Of a DNA stretch of 64,000 bases, positions 63,829 through 64,000 are shown in pieces (the first letter of the stretch is position 1; each line of letters starts with the position of its first letter). The position numbers and the translations under genes are program-made. The notes under the pieces are model-generated. The model was given only the letters and a program-made list of their open reading frames with translations, was not told where the DNA came from and made no database searches. Origin of the DNA: Pseudomonas sp. MYb118 (GTDB lineage: Bacteria; Pseudomonadota; Gammaproteobacteria; Pseudomonadales; Pseudomonadaceae); contig NZ_JBFRXN010000002.1 in assembly GCF_040947875.1 (NCBI RefSeq), positions 2,294,001 through 2,358,000 of the forward strand, written 5' to 3'.

Positions 63829-64000
63829 ATGTCGCAAGGTTCGGCCACGCGTTACCCGTTGGTGCTGGTCCCGGGGATGCTCGGGTTTATCCGGCTGGTG
63901 TTCTATTCGTACTGGTACGGCATAGCCGAAGCCTTGCGTCGGGATGGAGCGACCGTGATCGCGGTGCAGGTCTCGCCGCTGCACTCCAGCGAAGTACGCG
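63829..64000 (+). CDS. Lipase-like alpha/beta hydrolase (partial, continues past the window)
   Basis: The first 57 codons of a LipA-type triacylglycerol lipase relative: MSQGSATRYPLVLVPGMLGF, then YWYGIAEALRRDGATVIAVQ and VSPLHSSEVR. These match the start of Pseudomonas family I lipases (YPIVLAHGMLGF in P. aeruginosa LipA, from memory), including the oxyanion-hole HG/PG loop. There is no signal peptide on the visible N-terminus, unlike secreted lipases, so it may be intracellular or the true start may differ. Catalytic Ser, Asp and His lie outside the window. Confidence 0.75.
   Translation, partial: MSQGSATRYPLVLVPGMLGFIRLVFYSYWYGIAEALRRDGATVIAVQVSPLHSSEVR

Overview
This is chromosomal DNA from a GC-rich gammaproteobacterium, almost certainly a Pseudomonas of the fluorescens/putida type. 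Three things point there: the queG-nnrD-tsaE-amiB-mutL-miaA-hfq-hflX-hflK-hflC-hisZ-purA block followed by tRNA-Leu, rnr, rlmB, rpsF, rpsR, rplI and dnaB; a periplasmic azurin; and many REP inverted pairs of the Pseudomonas type (core GCGAGCAAGCTCGC). From memory, the order resembles the PA4950-PA4880 stretch of P. aeruginosa PAO1 with insertions and losses. I could run no alignment.

Layout. 1-13.9 kb: conserved housekeeping genes for tRNA modification (queG, tsaE, miaA), metabolite repair (nnrD), cell division amidase (amiB), mismatch repair (mutL), the RNA chaperone hfq, the HflX GTPase, the HflKC membrane complex, hisZ and purA. 14-19.6 kb: a chemoreceptor, a ferric-iron periplasmic protein/permease pair with a Fur-like box, two heptamer tandem arrays around a REP pair, and two identical tRNA-Leu(CAG) genes, each with its own promoter and terminator. 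19.6-29.4 kb: rnr-rlmB, the ribosomal protein operon, dnaB and ygiQ. 29.7-33.2 kb: a two-gene operon joining a circularly permuted ATP-grasp/alpha-E fusion to a transglutaminase-like protease, with a sigma-54-like promoter in front. 33.2-37 kb: a LOG-family protein, azurin and the NAD salvage pair pncB-nadE. 37-41 kb: a LysR regulator divergent from amaB and amaA (L-pipecolate/lysine catabolism). 41-46.5 kb: a five-gene LIV-type amino acid ABC transporter behind a perfect sigma-54 promoter with an upstream array of evenly spaced GGTT motifs. 46.5-47.3 kb: a gene-free stretch with clustered DnaA-box-like sequences in two diverged copies. 47.3-64 kb: a short-chain dehydrogenase, an AGE-family sugar isomerase, the urease accessory operon ureE-ureF-ureG-hupE (also behind a sigma-54-like promoter), a YcaC hydrolase, a Tat-exported amidohydrolase, an OprD-type porin plus MFS exporter, LysR and DesT-like regulators, a secreted protein made of 14-residue repeats, an AsmA-family protein, a ferritin-like protein and the start of a lipase.

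Theme: three nitrogen-related units (the ATP-grasp/transglutaminase operon, the amino acid transporter and the urease accessory operon) each carry a TGGCA-N6-TTGC element at sigma-54 spacing, two of them with NtrC-like sites upstream. This suggests shared nitrogen control. No insertion sequence, integrase, prophage or CRISPR array was seen. Fifteen REP pairs lie in intergenic DNA, always downstream of at least one gene.
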